From positions 90,012-154,011 of the forward strand of contig CANESI010000003.1 in the NCBI GenBank assembly GCA_947441065.1: DNA of 64,000 nucleotides. Reading direction: 5' to 3'. This document shows, one piece after another, positions 9,706 to 18,237 of this stretch. The notes beneath the pieces are model-generated. The model ran no database searches. It was not told where the DNA came from and saw only the letters and a list, made by a program, of their open reading frames with translations. Every line of letters begins with the position of its first letter. Within the stretch, counting starts at the first letter, position 1. A program made the translations under genes and the position numbers. This DNA is from Caulobacteraceae bacterium. GTDB taxonomy: Bacteria; Pseudomonadota; Alphaproteobacteria; Caulobacterales; Caulobacteraceae.

Positions 9706-10641
9706 CTAGCCCGCGTTGCGCGGCGCGGCCCTTGCCGGAGCAGCCGCGGCAGGCCTGGCCGGGGTCGCGGAGGGAGATGTGGATACGGCAGCGCGAGCAT
9801 CAGCCACCGAACGAGCGGCAGCAAGTCGGTTCGCGAGCCGCTCGGTCAGGGCCTTCGCGTCCGGTGCCGACATTTGCGCCAAAATGGCCGAGAGCGACTT
9901 TTCCTTCATCTTCAAGGCGATGGGAATACGAACACTGTCGTCCAACAGGCTAAAGCGAGCGGCGGCATCCTTGGGCTTCATGGCCTCATAGACGCGGATC
10001 AAGCGATCATTTTCCGCCTGCTGCTGTGAATCGGCCTGTCCAAGCAGCGACTGAACCTGTCCCTTTAAACCATTTAGTGACTTAATCTTTCCATCGAGCT
10101 TTGCTTCCGCGGCGGCTAAGAGTTGGAGTTGGACATCAATATCCTTCTCGCGCTGGTCCAACTGCCCCCTGCGTGTCCCTAGGCTCTGCAAAACGCGCAG
10201 TTCGGCGGGCGACATACCGGCCTCTTTGGCCAGTTCCGCCGCCGTCGGTGCGCAGATTGCCGCTGACTTGGCGACAGATTTGGTGGCTGGAGCCGCCAAG
10301 GCACCGGACTTGCTCGCGGCCAATATGGAGCCTGAATAGGGACTGTTGGTGCTATTGGCGGCCATTTGCATTTCGCCAGCTTCGGCCGGGGTCGTGGCCG
10401 CTTGCGCAAGTTTTGCAGCATCCATGGGAACCGCTGGCTTTTCACCGGGCTTGGCGGTCGCGGCACCCGTTGCAGGCGCGCCCTTAGCCGCATCTGGTTT
10501 GGGGGCTGTCACGCCCTGAGCAAAGGCCTTTGCGCCTGACATCAACTGCGGCAGATCCCGCACACCCGATAGGGCGTTGATCGCCAGCACACCACCGATG
10601 GTCACAGCAATAATGGGTAGGATACGAGGGACGGGCCTCAT
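9706..10641 (-). CDS. MotE-like flagellar motor accessory protein
   Basis: The 311 residues start with an N-terminal membrane anchor or signal (about 8-26, IIAVTIGGVLAINALSG) and a Pro/Ala-rich linker. A coiled coil follows (about 150-205, RGQLDQREKDIDVQLQLLAA and onward). The C-terminal helical domain resembles MotE / MgtE-N (YEAMKPKDAAARF, LKMKEKSLSAILAQMSAPDA). MotE in Sinorhizobium is a periplasmic chaperone for MotC. This gene overlaps the preceding DUF6468-like gene by four bases in an operon with fliL-fliM. The exact partner here is unknown, so the symbol is left blank. Confidence 0.75.
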   Translation of the reverse strand: MRPVPRILPIIAVTIGGVLAINALSGVRDLPQLMSGAKAFAQGVTAPKPDAAKGAPATGAATAKPGEKPAVPMDAAKLAQAATTPAEAGEMQMAANSTNSPYSGSILAASKSGALAAPATKSVAKSAAICAPTAAELAKEAGMSPAELRVLQSLGTRRGQLDQREKDIDVQLQLLAAAEAKLDGKIKSLNGLKGQVQSLLGQADSQQQAENDRLIRVYEAMKPKDAAARFSLLDDSVRIPIALKMKEKSLSAILAQMSAPDAKALTERLANRLAAARSVADARAAVSTSPSATPARPAAAAPARAAPRNAG

Positions 10642-11171
10642 CGACGGCCTCCGAAAAGATTACGCCGCGATTGGGCGGCTTTGGGCTGGGGATTGGGCTC
10701 GGAATCGGCCTCTGACGGGTCCGGTCCGGTAAAGAGATCGTCGTCCATTTGCATCAAGGGCATTCGGCTGCGTGGCGCGGGAGCGGCAGGCACGCGATCG
10801 GCGGGCGAGAGTTCCAAGGTATCGGGCTGACTGCGTGCACGGACGCGAACGGGTGGTTCTGGCGCAGGGCGTCGCTCTTGGCTGACCTTCTGGGCTGTCG
10901 CGATCATGGCTTGCAGTTTTTCAGACATTTCCCGTGCCCGGATCAGCCGGTCGCCCAAAACATCTCCGGCCTCGTCAGCGGCGATGCGCAGCTGATCAAG
11001 ACCGGCCTGAGCCCGCAGGGCGGCCACATCCAACTCTTGCACCGCCTTGGCGAACCCAAGGTGGCTCTGACGCAACTCCTTCAATCGGCGCTCTAGGCGC
11101 CAACCGACCAAGAGCGCTGCCATGAGCAACACTGCGAGCAAGACATTCAGGATGATCGGGATCAGGCTCAT
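10638..11171 (-). CDS. DUF6468-like bitopic flagellar protein (PflI candidate)
   Basis: The 177 residues begin with one membrane helix at 5-23 (PIILNVLLAVLLMAALLVG). A charged helical region (about 25-95) follows, then a Pro/Arg-rich tail (residues 100-177). It overlaps fliM and the MotE-like gene by four bases each (ATGA), so it is co-translated with both. DUF6468 proteins occur in flagellar loci of alphaproteobacteria. In Caulobacter a proline-rich bitopic protein, PflI, is needed for flagellar positioning. The topology, proline-rich tail and flagellar context fit, but without an alignment the identity is only a candidate. Confidence 0.7.
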   Translation of the reverse strand: MSLIPIILNVLLAVLLMAALLVGWRLERRLKELRQSHLGFAKAVQELDVAALRAQAGLDQLRIAADEAGDVLGDRLIRAREMSEKLQAMIATAQKVSQERRPAPEPPVRVRARSQPDTLELSPADRVPAAPAPRSRMPLMQMDDDLFTGPDPSEADSEPNPQPKAAQSRRNLFGGRR

Positions 11172-12250
11172 AGGTCCTTCCGAATGGCCCTCTTTGTCGA
11201 TTCCGACAGCGAGGTCTCTACCCGAACGGCGATGGAGTGGTTACGCCGACCCATGCGGCCTTGGGTCAGGGGAATGGTTCCAGCGCGAAGTTCGACGAGG
11301 CTATCGGCTGTCGCATTGAGCATCAGCGTATCACCCACCTTGAAATCCAGAACCCGCTGAAGATTGATCTTCTGCTCATCCAGAACGCAGCGGACCTCCA
11401 TCTGGGTGGTCCAAAGCTCGGTCGCAAGGTGGCTTTCCCAGATATTATCGCGACCAAACTTTTCACCCATGAACTGCTGCAGCAGCATTTTTCGAATGGG
11501 TTCGAGGGTCGCATAGGGCAAGAGAAGCTCGATGCGGCCGCCCCGGTCTTCCATATCGATCCGCAGCTTGACCAAAATGGCCGCATTGGCAGGTCGGGCG
11601 ATGGCCGCAAAGCGGGGATTGGTTTCCAGACGATCCAGGTTGAAGGTCAGGGGGGTCAGGGGCTCAAAGGCCTGCTTGGCATCGGCCAAAACCACTTCGA
11701 TCATCCGCTGGACCAGCGCCCGTTCGATGGTTGTATAGGGTCGCCCTTCAATCCGCATGGCAGCGGTACCGCGGCGACCGCCAAGCAAAACGTCAACGAT
11801 CGAATAGATCAGATTGGAGTCGACCGTGATAAGGCCATAATTGTCCAACTCCTCGGCGCGAAAGACCGCGAGGATGGCGGGCAGAGGGATCGAGTTGAGG
11901 TAATCGCCGAACCGGATCGACGAGATGCTGTCCAGCGAGACTTCGACATTGTCAGACGTAAAATTGCGCAGGCTCGTGGTCATCAACCGCACAAGGCGGT
12001 CAAAGACGATCTCGAGCATGGGCAGCCGCTCATAGCTAACCAGAGCCGAATTGATGATCGACCGAATGCCGGTATTTTCATCGTCTGAGTCATCATTGAG
12101 ATAGAAGCCGAGAAGATTGTCGATCTCCTCTTGATTGAGGATCCGCTCGGCACCGGGCAAGGGTTCCTGATCACCACCCAAGCCGTCGGTGGCGTTCGCT
12201 AGAGTGGCTCCAGCGTTCAAATCAGTCGAGGGGTCGTTTTCGTCAGCCAT
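11168..12250 (-). CDS. fliM: Flagellar motor switch protein FliM
   Basis: C-ring protein that binds phospho-CheY and sets rotation direction. The 360 residues contain the N-terminal CheY-binding segment ILNQEEIDNLLGFY (about residues 37-50), set behind an acidic extension longer than in enterics. Next is the middle CheC-like domain (YERLPMLEIVFDRLVRLMTTSLRNFT) and a C-terminal SpoA domain (KVGDTLMLNATADSLVELRAG). It starts 27 bases after fliL and overlaps the next gene by four bases. Confidence 0.97.
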   Translation of the reverse strand: MADENDPSTDLNAGATLANATDGLGGDQEPLPGAERILNQEEIDNLLGFYLNDDSDDENTGIRSIINSALVSYERLPMLEIVFDRLVRLMTTSLRNFTSDNVEVSLDSISSIRFGDYLNSIPLPAILAVFRAEELDNYGLITVDSNLIYSIVDVLLGGRRGTAAMRIEGRPYTTIERALVQRMIEVVLADAKQAFEPLTPLTFNLDRLETNPRFAAIARPANAAILVKLRIDMEDRGGRIELLLPYATLEPIRKMLLQQFMGEKFGRDNIWESHLATELWTTQMEVRCVLDEQKINLQRVLDFKVGDTLMLNATADSLVELRAGTIPLTQGRMGRRNHSIAVRVETSLSESTKRAIRKDL

Positions 12251-12277
12251 GATTCCCGTTCGGCTAGGATAACACCC

Positions 12278-12889
12278 TTAGCTGATCAACATCTCTTCGA
12301 TCAGCACTGCATTCACTTTAGCGGGGGCAATAATCAGATTGACCCGCCGCTGAATTTCCATCCGCAATTGATAATTGCCCTGGCTGCCTTGCATATCTTC
12401 AGGCCGCAGTTCGCGCAGGAAGGCTTGAAACATATCCTGCATTCTTGGCATGTTCGGTTCTAACACTTCAACAATCTCTGCGTTCGGCAATTCCAATGTC
12501 AGTTTCAGCTTGATGTAGGTAGGCCGATTATCCGGTGACTGCATGTTCACCGTGATGTCGGGCATGGTGTAGAAGGTTACCCCGTCAGGGCCTTCCTTAA
12601 CGATACCAACAGGCTTTGCGCCCTCGCCTTCCTTGCCGTGACCCCCTTCTTTTTTCTTCTCTTCCTTTTTCTCAGGCTTCTTTTCGCCGTGGGCTTCGGG
12701 CGGTTTTTTCTTGCCGAAAATCAAAAAGGCCGCCGTGCCGCCGCCGCCCAGGACGAGGGCCACAGCTACGCCGATCGCGATAAACAGGACTGGGAGCTTT
12801 TTCTTCGCGGGTGCGCCCTCTTCGCCTTCTACGGCTTCAGCAGCTTCGCCCTCTGGGGCCCCTTTGCTCTTGGCTTTATCTTTGGCCAT
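12278..12889 (-). CDS. fliL: Flagellar stator-associated protein FliL
   Basis: Single-pass inner-membrane protein that supports the stators. From the ATG at 12889 it has 203 residues. This start is preferred to a TTG eight codons upstream because GGTGAG lies just before it. The acidic/Lys-rich N-terminus precedes a membrane helix at about 38-60 (LPVLFIAIGVAVALVLGGGG). A Lys/Glu-rich linker and the periplasmic FliL domain (YTMPDITVNMQSPDNRPTYI, LRPEDMQGSQGNYQLRMEI) follow. First gene of the fliL-fliM operon, divergent from flgF. Confidence 0.95.
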   Translation of the reverse strand: MAKDKAKSKGAPEGEAAEAVEGEEGAPAKKKLPVLFIAIGVAVALVLGGGGTAAFLIFGKKKPPEAHGEKKPEKKEEKKKEGGHGKEGEGAKPVGIVKEGPDGVTFYTMPDITVNMQSPDNRPTYIKLKLTLELPNAEIVEVLEPNMPRMQDMFQAFLRELRPEDMQGSQGNYQLRMEIQRRVNLIIAPAKVNAVLIEEMLIS

Positions 12890-13041
12890 CGTCTCACCGC
12901 TGTTCGCGTTCAAATCTCGAGGCCAAAAGGCCTTAGCGAGAATCCCTGCACTACACTTCTTTATACATTGCTTACACGGGTTAAGGATCGGTTTTTAACC
13001 AAGCCCGATTTCGGCAGCTCTTGCCGGGTCAAACCCGCTTG

Positions 13042-13056
13042 CTAAGTCTAAATTAA
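13042..13056 (-). promoter_or_regulatory. Possible imperfect CtrA box upstream of fliL
   Basis: On the minus strand this reads TTAATTTAGACTTAG, TTAA-N7-TTAG, one mismatch from the CtrA consensus. It lies about 150 bases upstream of fliL, in the fliL/flgF divergent region. The fliLM operon is a CtrA target in Caulobacter. The distance is long and the match imperfect, so this is only suggestive. Confidence 0.3.
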
Positions 13057-13091
13057 CCACACTCTACATTGAAATGGTTCAGTTTTCAAAC

Positions 13092-13107
13092 TGGCCCATC
13101 ATTTGCA
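13092..13107 (+). promoter_or_regulatory. Sigma-54 promoter of flgF-flgG-flgA-flgH
   Basis: TGGCCCATCATTTGCA has the -24 GG (13093-13094) and -12 GC (13105-13106) separated by exactly ten bases, the invariant sigma-54 spacing, with TTGCA matching the -12 consensus. The flgF start at 13152 lies 46 bases past the -12 element, leaving a leader of about 33 bases. Rod/hook genes are sigma-54 and FlbD dependent in Caulobacter. Confidence 0.8.
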
Positions 13108-13151
13108 TTGGCTATGGATAGAAATTGGCTCAAGAGGAAAAGGAGCGCGCC

Positions 13152-13886
13152 GTGGATAATGCAATGTATGTCGGACTGTCGCGCCAGATGACCTTGCGCC
13201 GTCAAATGGATGTGGTCGCCAACAATATCGCCAACCAAGACACGGTCGGCTTCAAGGTTGAACAGCTCATCCTAGAAGAAAAACCAGAGAGTCCCGCCAA
13301 GACGCTTGGCGGCCCCGCCCCGGTCAAGTTCGTACTGGATACCGGCCTTGCGCGCGACTTTAGCCAAGGCTCGCTTCGTACAACGGGAAATAGCCTAGAC
13401 ATTGCCATAGAGGGTGAAGGCTTTTTCCAGATCGATACCGCGGACGGCCCGCGCTACACCCGTGATGGACGCTTTACGCTTGATGCTGGCGCTCGCCTGA
13501 CGACGCAAAGGGGTGACACCTTGGTCGGCGATGGCGGCGCGATCCTAGTCGATACCCAAAAGGGCCCGCTCAGCATCAGCAAGGACGGCATCATCAGCCA
13601 AGCCGGTCAGCGCATAGGAGCGCTTCGTCCGGTTCAGTTCGCCTCGATGTCCAGCCTCGAAAAGATGGGCGACGGTCTCTATCGCAACACCTCAAATGTT
13701 CAGCCGACCCCGGCCACCACGGCTCAGATGCATCAGGGGATGCTCGAAGGCTCGAACGTCAATGCCATCAAAGAAATTACCGAGATGATCGAGGTTAGCC
13801 GTGCCTATGAGCGCATGGCCCGCCTCGTCGAACAGACCGCCAAGCTCTCCGAAGATGCCATCGCACGCCTCGGCAAGATGAGCTGA
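13152..13886 (+). CDS. flgF: Flagellar basal-body rod protein FlgF
   Basis: Proximal rod protein. The GTG at 13152 is preferred because AAGGAG lies seven bases upstream and the product then begins MDNAMYVGLSRQMTLRRQMD, typical of FlgF. A TTG at 13125 would add nine atypical residues and sit almost on the expected transcription start. The 244 residues carry the rod motif VVANNIANQDTVGFK, the FlgE/F/G middle region (IEGEGFFQIDTADGPRYTRDG) and the C-terminal helix EITEMIEVSRAYERMARLVE. flgG follows after 31 bases. Confidence 0.96.
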   Translation: MDNAMYVGLSRQMTLRRQMDVVANNIANQDTVGFKVEQLILEEKPESPAKTLGGPAPVKFVLDTGLARDFSQGSLRTTGNSLDIAIEGEGFFQIDTADGPRYTRDGRFTLDAGARLTTQRGDTLVGDGGAILVDTQKGPLSISKDGIISQAGQRIGALRPVQFASMSSLEKMGDGLYRNTSNVQPTPATTAQMHQGMLEGSNVNAIKEITEMIEVSRAYERMARLVEQTAKLSEDAIARLGKMS

Positions 13887-13917
13887 ACCCCATGACCCAC
13901 GATCAGGAATTGTCGCA

Positions 13918-14706
13918 ATGAGAGCTCTTCGCACCGCCGCTTCGGGCATGTCTGCCCAGCAGACCAACGTTGAAGTTATCTCCAACAACATCGCCAACAT
14001 GAACACGATTGGCTTCAAGCGTCAGCGGGCGGAATTCCAAGACCTGCTCTATCAGAACATCGAGCGGCAGGGCGCTCAGTCGTCTGATACGGGCACCATC
14101 GTTCCGACCGGCATTCAGATCGGTTCGGGCGTCAAGGCCGGAGCCATCTACCGGATCACAGAGCAGGGCACGCCAACCTTGACCGGCAACAAGCTAGACA
14201 TGGCCATTGATGGGCGCGGCTTCTATCAGGTCCTGATGCCTTCGGGGGAAACCGGCTATACGCGGGCAGGCAACTTCTCCAAGAACGACCAAGGCCAGTT
14301 GGTGACCAAGGACGGCTATCTGGTTCAGCCCGCCATCACCATTCCGCAAAATGCGACGGACATTTCCATTTCCGCCAGCGGTCAGGTCCAGATTGTGCAA
14401 CCTGGCGCAACCGCTCCGGTCCTTCTCGGCCAGCTTCAATTGGCGACCTTCTTCAACGAGGCCGGTCTCGAAGCCATCGGCGGCAATATGTACCTTGAAA
14501 GCGGTGCCTCTGGTGCAGCTGTCATTGGCACTCCGGGCGTCGAAGGGGTCGGCAAGATCATGCAGTCCTATACCGAAGCCTCCAACGTCGACGCCGTTAC
14601 GGAAATTACCAGCCTGATCGTGGCCCAGCGGGCCTATGAGATGAATTCCAAGGTCATCACCACCAGCGACCAGATGCTGGCCGCTGCTTCACAGCTGAAG
14701 GGCTAG
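13918..14706 (+). CDS. flgG: Flagellar distal rod protein FlgG
   Basis: Distal rod subunit, 262 residues, the family length. It has the signature MRALRTAASGMSAQQTNVEV, then SNNIANMNTIGFKRQRAEFQ, the middle domain (DMAIDGRGFYQVLMPSG, GYTRAGNFSKNDQGQLV) and the ending VTEITSLIVAQRAYEMNSKV. It lies between flgF and flgA, four bases before the latter. Confidence 0.98.
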   Translation: MRALRTAASGMSAQQTNVEVISNNIANMNTIGFKRQRAEFQDLLYQNIERQGAQSSDTGTIVPTGIQIGSGVKAGAIYRITEQGTPTLTGNKLDMAIDGRGFYQVLMPSGETGYTRAGNFSKNDQGQLVTKDGYLVQPAITIPQNATDISISASGQVQIVQPGATAPVLLGQLQLATFFNEAGLEAIGGNMYLESGASGAAVIGTPGVEGVGKIMQSYTEASNVDAVTEITSLIVAQRAYEMNSKVITTSDQMLAAASQLKG

Positions 14707-14710
14707 GGTC

Positions 14711-15514
14711 ATGCGCGCCGTCGCCATCGCTTTCAGTCTCGCCGCCACCTTGATCAGCGGTTCTGCCTTGGCCGGACAGCCGGTGACCCTGCGCAGCGAA
14801 CTGGTCGATGGCAACGGTCAAGTCACCCTCAGCGACCTGTTCGACAATACCGGATCGGCCGGCAATGTGATGGTCGCCAACGGCGTAGAGCCTGGTCGCA
14901 ATCAGGTGCTCGATGCCACCCAAGTTCAGCGACTGGCACAGCGTTATGGCCTCGACTGGTCCAACAGCACGGGCCTGCGCCGTCTGATCGTCCGCTCAGG
15001 GTTAGAGGCCGCACCAACAGCGCCAACAGCACAGGCGGCTCGGCCCGCCGCGACCGCCCGCTCGGCCTCAGCCGCCATGATCGAAGTCTTGACCTACAGC
15101 CGCAGCCTGTCCTCGGGCGATATCATCCAAGCCGAAGATCTGACCTATAGCCAAGTGCTGGTTCAGGCCGTGCCAAGCGATGCGCCGCGCAGTGCCGACG
15201 ATGTGATTGGTCTGAGCGTTAAGCGTCCCCTGCGCACGGGCCAAGCCGTATCAACCCGTGATCTTCTGGCGCCCTTGGTGATCCTCCGCGATGACCTGGT
15301 GCAGGTTACCTATCGTGACGGTAGCATCGTTCTAAGCCTTGAGGCCAAGGCGATGGGCAATGCCGCCGTGGGCGAGCTCTTCACCCTACAAAATACAAGT
15401 TCCAAAAAATCCATCGAAGCGGTGGCGACCGGTCCGGGCAAGGCCTTGACGGGTCCTGAAGCCGCTCAAGTTCGCCGCGAGTCCACCTCGCGCCGCTTAG
15501 CTTTCGCCCAATGA
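14711..15514 (+). CDS. flgA: Flagellar P-ring assembly chaperone FlgA
   Basis: Periplasmic chaperone for P-ring (FlgI) assembly. The 267 residues begin with a signal peptide (about 1-21, ending GSALA). A variable N-terminal domain and an Ala/Pro linker (about 98-116) follow. The SAF domain starts near residue 120 (VLTYSRSLSSGDIIQAEDLT), with KRPLRTGQAVSTRDLLAP and GDLVQVTYRDG-like beta strands. Its TGA overlaps the flgH ATG. flgI is not adjacent in this window. Confidence 0.92.
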   Translation: MRAVAIAFSLAATLISGSALAGQPVTLRSELVDGNGQVTLSDLFDNTGSAGNVMVANGVEPGRNQVLDATQVQRLAQRYGLDWSNSTGLRRLIVRSGLEAAPTAPTAQAARPAATARSASAAMIEVLTYSRSLSSGDIIQAEDLTYSQVLVQAVPSDAPRSADDVIGLSVKRPLRTGQAVSTRDLLAPLVILRDDLVQVTYRDGSIVLSLEAKAMGNAAVGELFTLQNTSSKKSIEAVATGPGKALTGPEAAQVRRESTSRRLAFAQ

Positions 15515-16281
15515 TCCTGAGTAAGCGAGTTCATCCGATGACATCTGCCAAAACGCTTCGTTCACTGATCGTCCTTATGGCCCTGCCTATGGCGGCCTGC
15601 TCAACAGTGACGAGTGCCGTCCGAGGGCCTGAGATGGCCCCGATGGGCTATCCGGCCCAGTTGGTGCCGCAATATCAACAGGTTATGATGCAGCCGACCT
15701 CGCGGGAAACCGGACCGGCCTCAGCCAATTCCTTGTGGCGGAGCGGGGCGAGAGCCTTCTTCATCGATCAGCGCGCCAGCCGGATCGGCGATATCCTTAC
15801 CGTCCAGATCGAAATTGACGACAGCGCGGATGTGTCCAATGCAACCGACCGGGCGCGTAACAGCACGACGACGGGTCAAGTCGAAGGGCTGTTTGGTCTC
15901 AACTCGTCAATTGGGCGGCTATTGCCACCGGGCTTCGATGCCGAACCGGGCCTCAACTTTGGTGGCACGACCACCGGCTCGGGCAGCGGCTCGGTCAAGC
16001 GGCAGGAAAAGATATCCCTCACCGTCGCGGCTCTGGTGTCGCAGGTCCTGCCCAACGGCAATATGATTATTCAGGGCCGCCAAGAGGTTCGTACCAATGG
16101 CGAGGTGCGTGAACTGACCGTTGCCGGGATCGTGCGTCCTGAGGACATCACCTCGACCAACACAATCAAGCACACACAGATCGCAGAGGCGCGTATCTCT
16201 TACGGTGGGCGCGGCGATATCAGCCGTATGCAAAAGACCCCCGCAGGTCAGGCCTTGGTCGAGACCTTCTCGCCCTTCTGA
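15511..16281 (+). CDS. flgH: Flagellar L-ring lipoprotein FlgH
   Basis: Outer-membrane lipoprotein of the L ring. A lipoprotein signal ends at LPMAAC (Cys30 from the ATG at 15511), followed by the FlgH core (SLWRSGARAFFIDQRASRIGD, DILTVQIEIDDSA, KISLTVAALVSQVLPNGNM, GIVRPEDITSTNTI). The ATG at 15511 overlaps the flgA stop; an ATG at 15538 would give a more compact signal peptide and is equally possible. Last gene of the sigma-54 operon. Confidence 0.95.
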   Translation: MILSKRVHPMTSAKTLRSLIVLMALPMAACSTVTSAVRGPEMAPMGYPAQLVPQYQQVMMQPTSRETGPASANSLWRSGARAFFIDQRASRIGDILTVQIEIDDSADVSNATDRARNSTTTGQVEGLFGLNSSIGRLLPPGFDAEPGLNFGGTTTGSGSGSVKRQEKISLTVAALVSQVLPNGNMIIQGRQEVRTNGEVRELTVAGIVRPEDITSTNTIKHTQIAEARISYGGRGDISRMQKTPAGQALVETFSPF

Positions 16282-16333
16282 TTTTCGTGAAGTCTGATTG
16301 AGCCCATGGTGCGGCGTCTGCTAGCATAGGGCC

Positions 16334-17254
16334 ATGACCCTTGCGCTCTACTCCCATGCTGACATGGAGCACCATCAGCCCGGCCCCGGCCATCCTGAGC
16401 GTTCACAGCGCCTGGGGGCCGTGCTCGATGCCTTGGCCGATGCGTCGGACCTGAACCTGCTGCGGCGGGAAGCCAGCCTTGCGTCTTTGGAGGACTTGCA
16501 ACGGGTTCATCCCCGCGCCCATCTGGACCGCCTCATCGCCGCCTCGCCTGATCAGGGCCTGTATGAGCTGGATCCAGACACCTTCCTGTCTCCCGGCAGC
16601 ATCGCGGCGGCGCGGCGCGCGGCGGGCGCCGTGATTGATGCGGTGACGGGCGTGGTCAATGGCGATCATGACCGGGCCTTCTGCGCGGTCCGCCCACCGG
16701 GGCACCATGCAGAACCCGGCACCGCCATGGGCTTTTGCGTCTTTAGCAATGTGGCCGTCGCTGCGCGGGTTGCCCAGAGCCTCGGCCTAGCCCGGATCGC
16801 CATCGTCGATTTTGATGTCCATCACGGCAACGGCACCCAAGCTGTGGTGGAACGTGACGCCAGCCTGTTCCTGGCCTCGATCCATCAGGCGCCGCTCTAT
16901 CCCGGCACCGGCGATCCGTCAGAGACAGGGGTTGGTAATGTGGTCAACCGCACCGTGCCGCCCCATGCCCCAAGATCCCAATGGCAAAAGCGCTTTGAAA
17001 GCATGATGCCCGCCTTGGATGATTTCGCTCCTGATCTGATCCTGATCTCAGCCGGGTTCGATGCCCACGCACGCGATCCGCTCGGCGGACAGTCCCTTCA
17101 GGCGGAAGATTATGCTTGGGCGACCCGTGCCATCTTGACCGTTGCCCGGCGTCATTGTGCGGGGCGGGTTGTGTCGTCGCTCGAGGGCGGGTACGACCTA
17201 GAGGCTTTGGGGCAATCAGCATTGGCGCATGTCCGCGCCTTGCAGGAGGGGTGA
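16334..17254 (+). CDS. Histone-deacetylase-superfamily deacylase
   Basis: Zinc deacylase of the class II HDAC / acetoin-utilisation / acetylpolyamine amidohydrolase superfamily. The 306 residues carry the catalytic pair HH in PPGHHAEPG (124-125), zinc ligands in DFDVHHGNG (Asp161, His163) and GFDAH (Asp243), and a late SSLEGGYDLEAL loop. All catalytic residues are intact. The physiological substrate (protein acetyl-lysine or a small amide) cannot be told from sequence. It stands alone between flgH and a histidine phosphatase gene. Confidence 0.92.
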   Translation: MTLALYSHADMEHHQPGPGHPERSQRLGAVLDALADASDLNLLRREASLASLEDLQRVHPRAHLDRLIAASPDQGLYELDPDTFLSPGSIAAARRAAGAVIDAVTGVVNGDHDRAFCAVRPPGHHAEPGTAMGFCVFSNVAVAARVAQSLGLARIAIVDFDVHHGNGTQAVVERDASLFLASIHQAPLYPGTGDPSETGVGNVVNRTVPPHAPRSQWQKRFESMMPALDDFAPDLILISAGFDAHARDPLGGQSLQAEDYAWATRAILTVARRHCAGRVVSSLEGGYDLEALGQSALAHVRALQEG

Positions 17255-17296
17255 AGTCTTAGATCGCGAATCTCGTCGGTCTAAGAACACAGCATA

Positions 17297-17929
17297 ATGG
17301 CTACTGAACCGTCGCCGAACCCGTCTGACCTGCCGCCCGCCCGTTCGGGTGCGAGCGCGCCCGTGCGCATCGTCTTGGCGCGTCATGGTGAGCCCGCCCT
17401 GTCGCGAAAGATCAAACTGCCTCCCAAGGGCTACCTGTCCTGGTGGGCACAATATGAAGAGGGCAGCCTGAAGGCGGGGCAGACGCCTCCGTCGGATCTG
17501 GTCTCCATTGCGCAAGCCGCCGACATCATCATCGCCTCGACCCGCCCCCGCGCGATAGAGAGCGCGCAGGCGGTTTGCGACGGCCGCGCCTTTAGCTCTG
17601 ACGCCCTGTTCATTGAAGCGCCCCTTCCCCCGCCACCCTTTCCCAGCATTGTGCGGATGTCGCCGAGACATTGGGGATTTCTGTCGCGCTTCTGGTGGTG
17701 GTTCTTCAACCATCACGGCGGGCAAGAAACCCGAGCAGATGCCACAGTTCGCGCCGCTGAGGCCGCACGGCAGTTGACCGAGATGGGCGATCAGGGCCGC
17801 AACGTCCTCGTCGTCGCCCACGGCTTCTTCAACGAAATGATCGGTCTGGAATTGAAACGTCTGGGCTGGAAGTTGGTCAAGGATCAGGGCTACAACTACT
17901 GGGCCCAAAAGCACTTTGTTCGGCGTTAA
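17297..17929 (+). CDS. Histidine phosphatase (phosphoglycerate-mutase fold) family protein
   Basis: The 210 residues have the phosphohistidine motif LARHGEP (RHG at about 31-33) after a Pro-rich leader, a second catalytic Arg in ASTRPRAIESAQAV, and a distal His in VLVVAHGFFNEMIG. The Trp-rich segment (GFLSRFWWWFFNHHGG) in the middle is unusual and may pack against the membrane or a hydrophobic ligand. The substrate is unknown. It sits 57 bases upstream of xseB. Confidence 0.85.
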   Translation: MATEPSPNPSDLPPARSGASAPVRIVLARHGEPALSRKIKLPPKGYLSWWAQYEEGSLKAGQTPPSDLVSIAQAADIIIASTRPRAIESAQAVCDGRAFSSDALFIEAPLPPPPFPSIVRMSPRHWGFLSRFWWWFFNHHGGQETRADATVRAAEAARQLTEMGDQGRNVLVVAHGFFNEMIGLELKRLGWKLVKDQGYNYWAQKHFVRR

Positions 17930-17986
17930 GCTTGAACCGACAGACCACCGCCGCCCCGAGGGTGATGAATTAAGACCGGAGACCAC

Positions 17987-18229
17987 ATGACCACCGTCAC
18001 TGACATCGCCGCCCTCAGCTTCGAACAGGCCCTTGCCGAGTTGGAAAAGATCGTCGCGGAGCTGGAATCCGGTCAGGCCCCGCTCGAGCGGTCAATCGAG
18101 GTCTATGAGCGTGGCGCTGAGCTTAAAGCCCATTGCGAAGCCAAGCTTGAAGCGGCCCGCCTGCGGGTCGAAAAGATTGTTGTCGGTGCTCAGGGTGCCG
18201 TGGGCTCAGAGCCCGCCGAATTTAACTAG
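17987..18229 (+). CDS. xseB: Exodeoxyribonuclease VII small subunit
   Basis: Small subunit of the single-strand DNA exonuclease VII. The 80 residues are the family size, with the signature [20 protein letters not shown] followed by [22 protein letters not shown] and the ending VEKIV. Placement just upstream of ispA and dxs is the usual xseB-ispA-dxs arrangement, interrupted here by a CsaA-like gene. The large subunit xseA is not in the window. Confidence 0.96.
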   Translation: MTTVTDIAALSFEQALAELEKIVAELESGQAPLERSIEVYERGAELKAHCEAKLEAARLRVEKIVVGAQGAVGSEPAEFN

Positions 18230-18237
18230 AGCCCGGC

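Noticed and set aside
12981..12998. TTAA-N10-TTAA in the fliL/flgF gap as a CtrA box
   Set aside because: Spacing is ten bases. The one-mismatch N7 site at 13042-13056 is listed instead, at low confidence.
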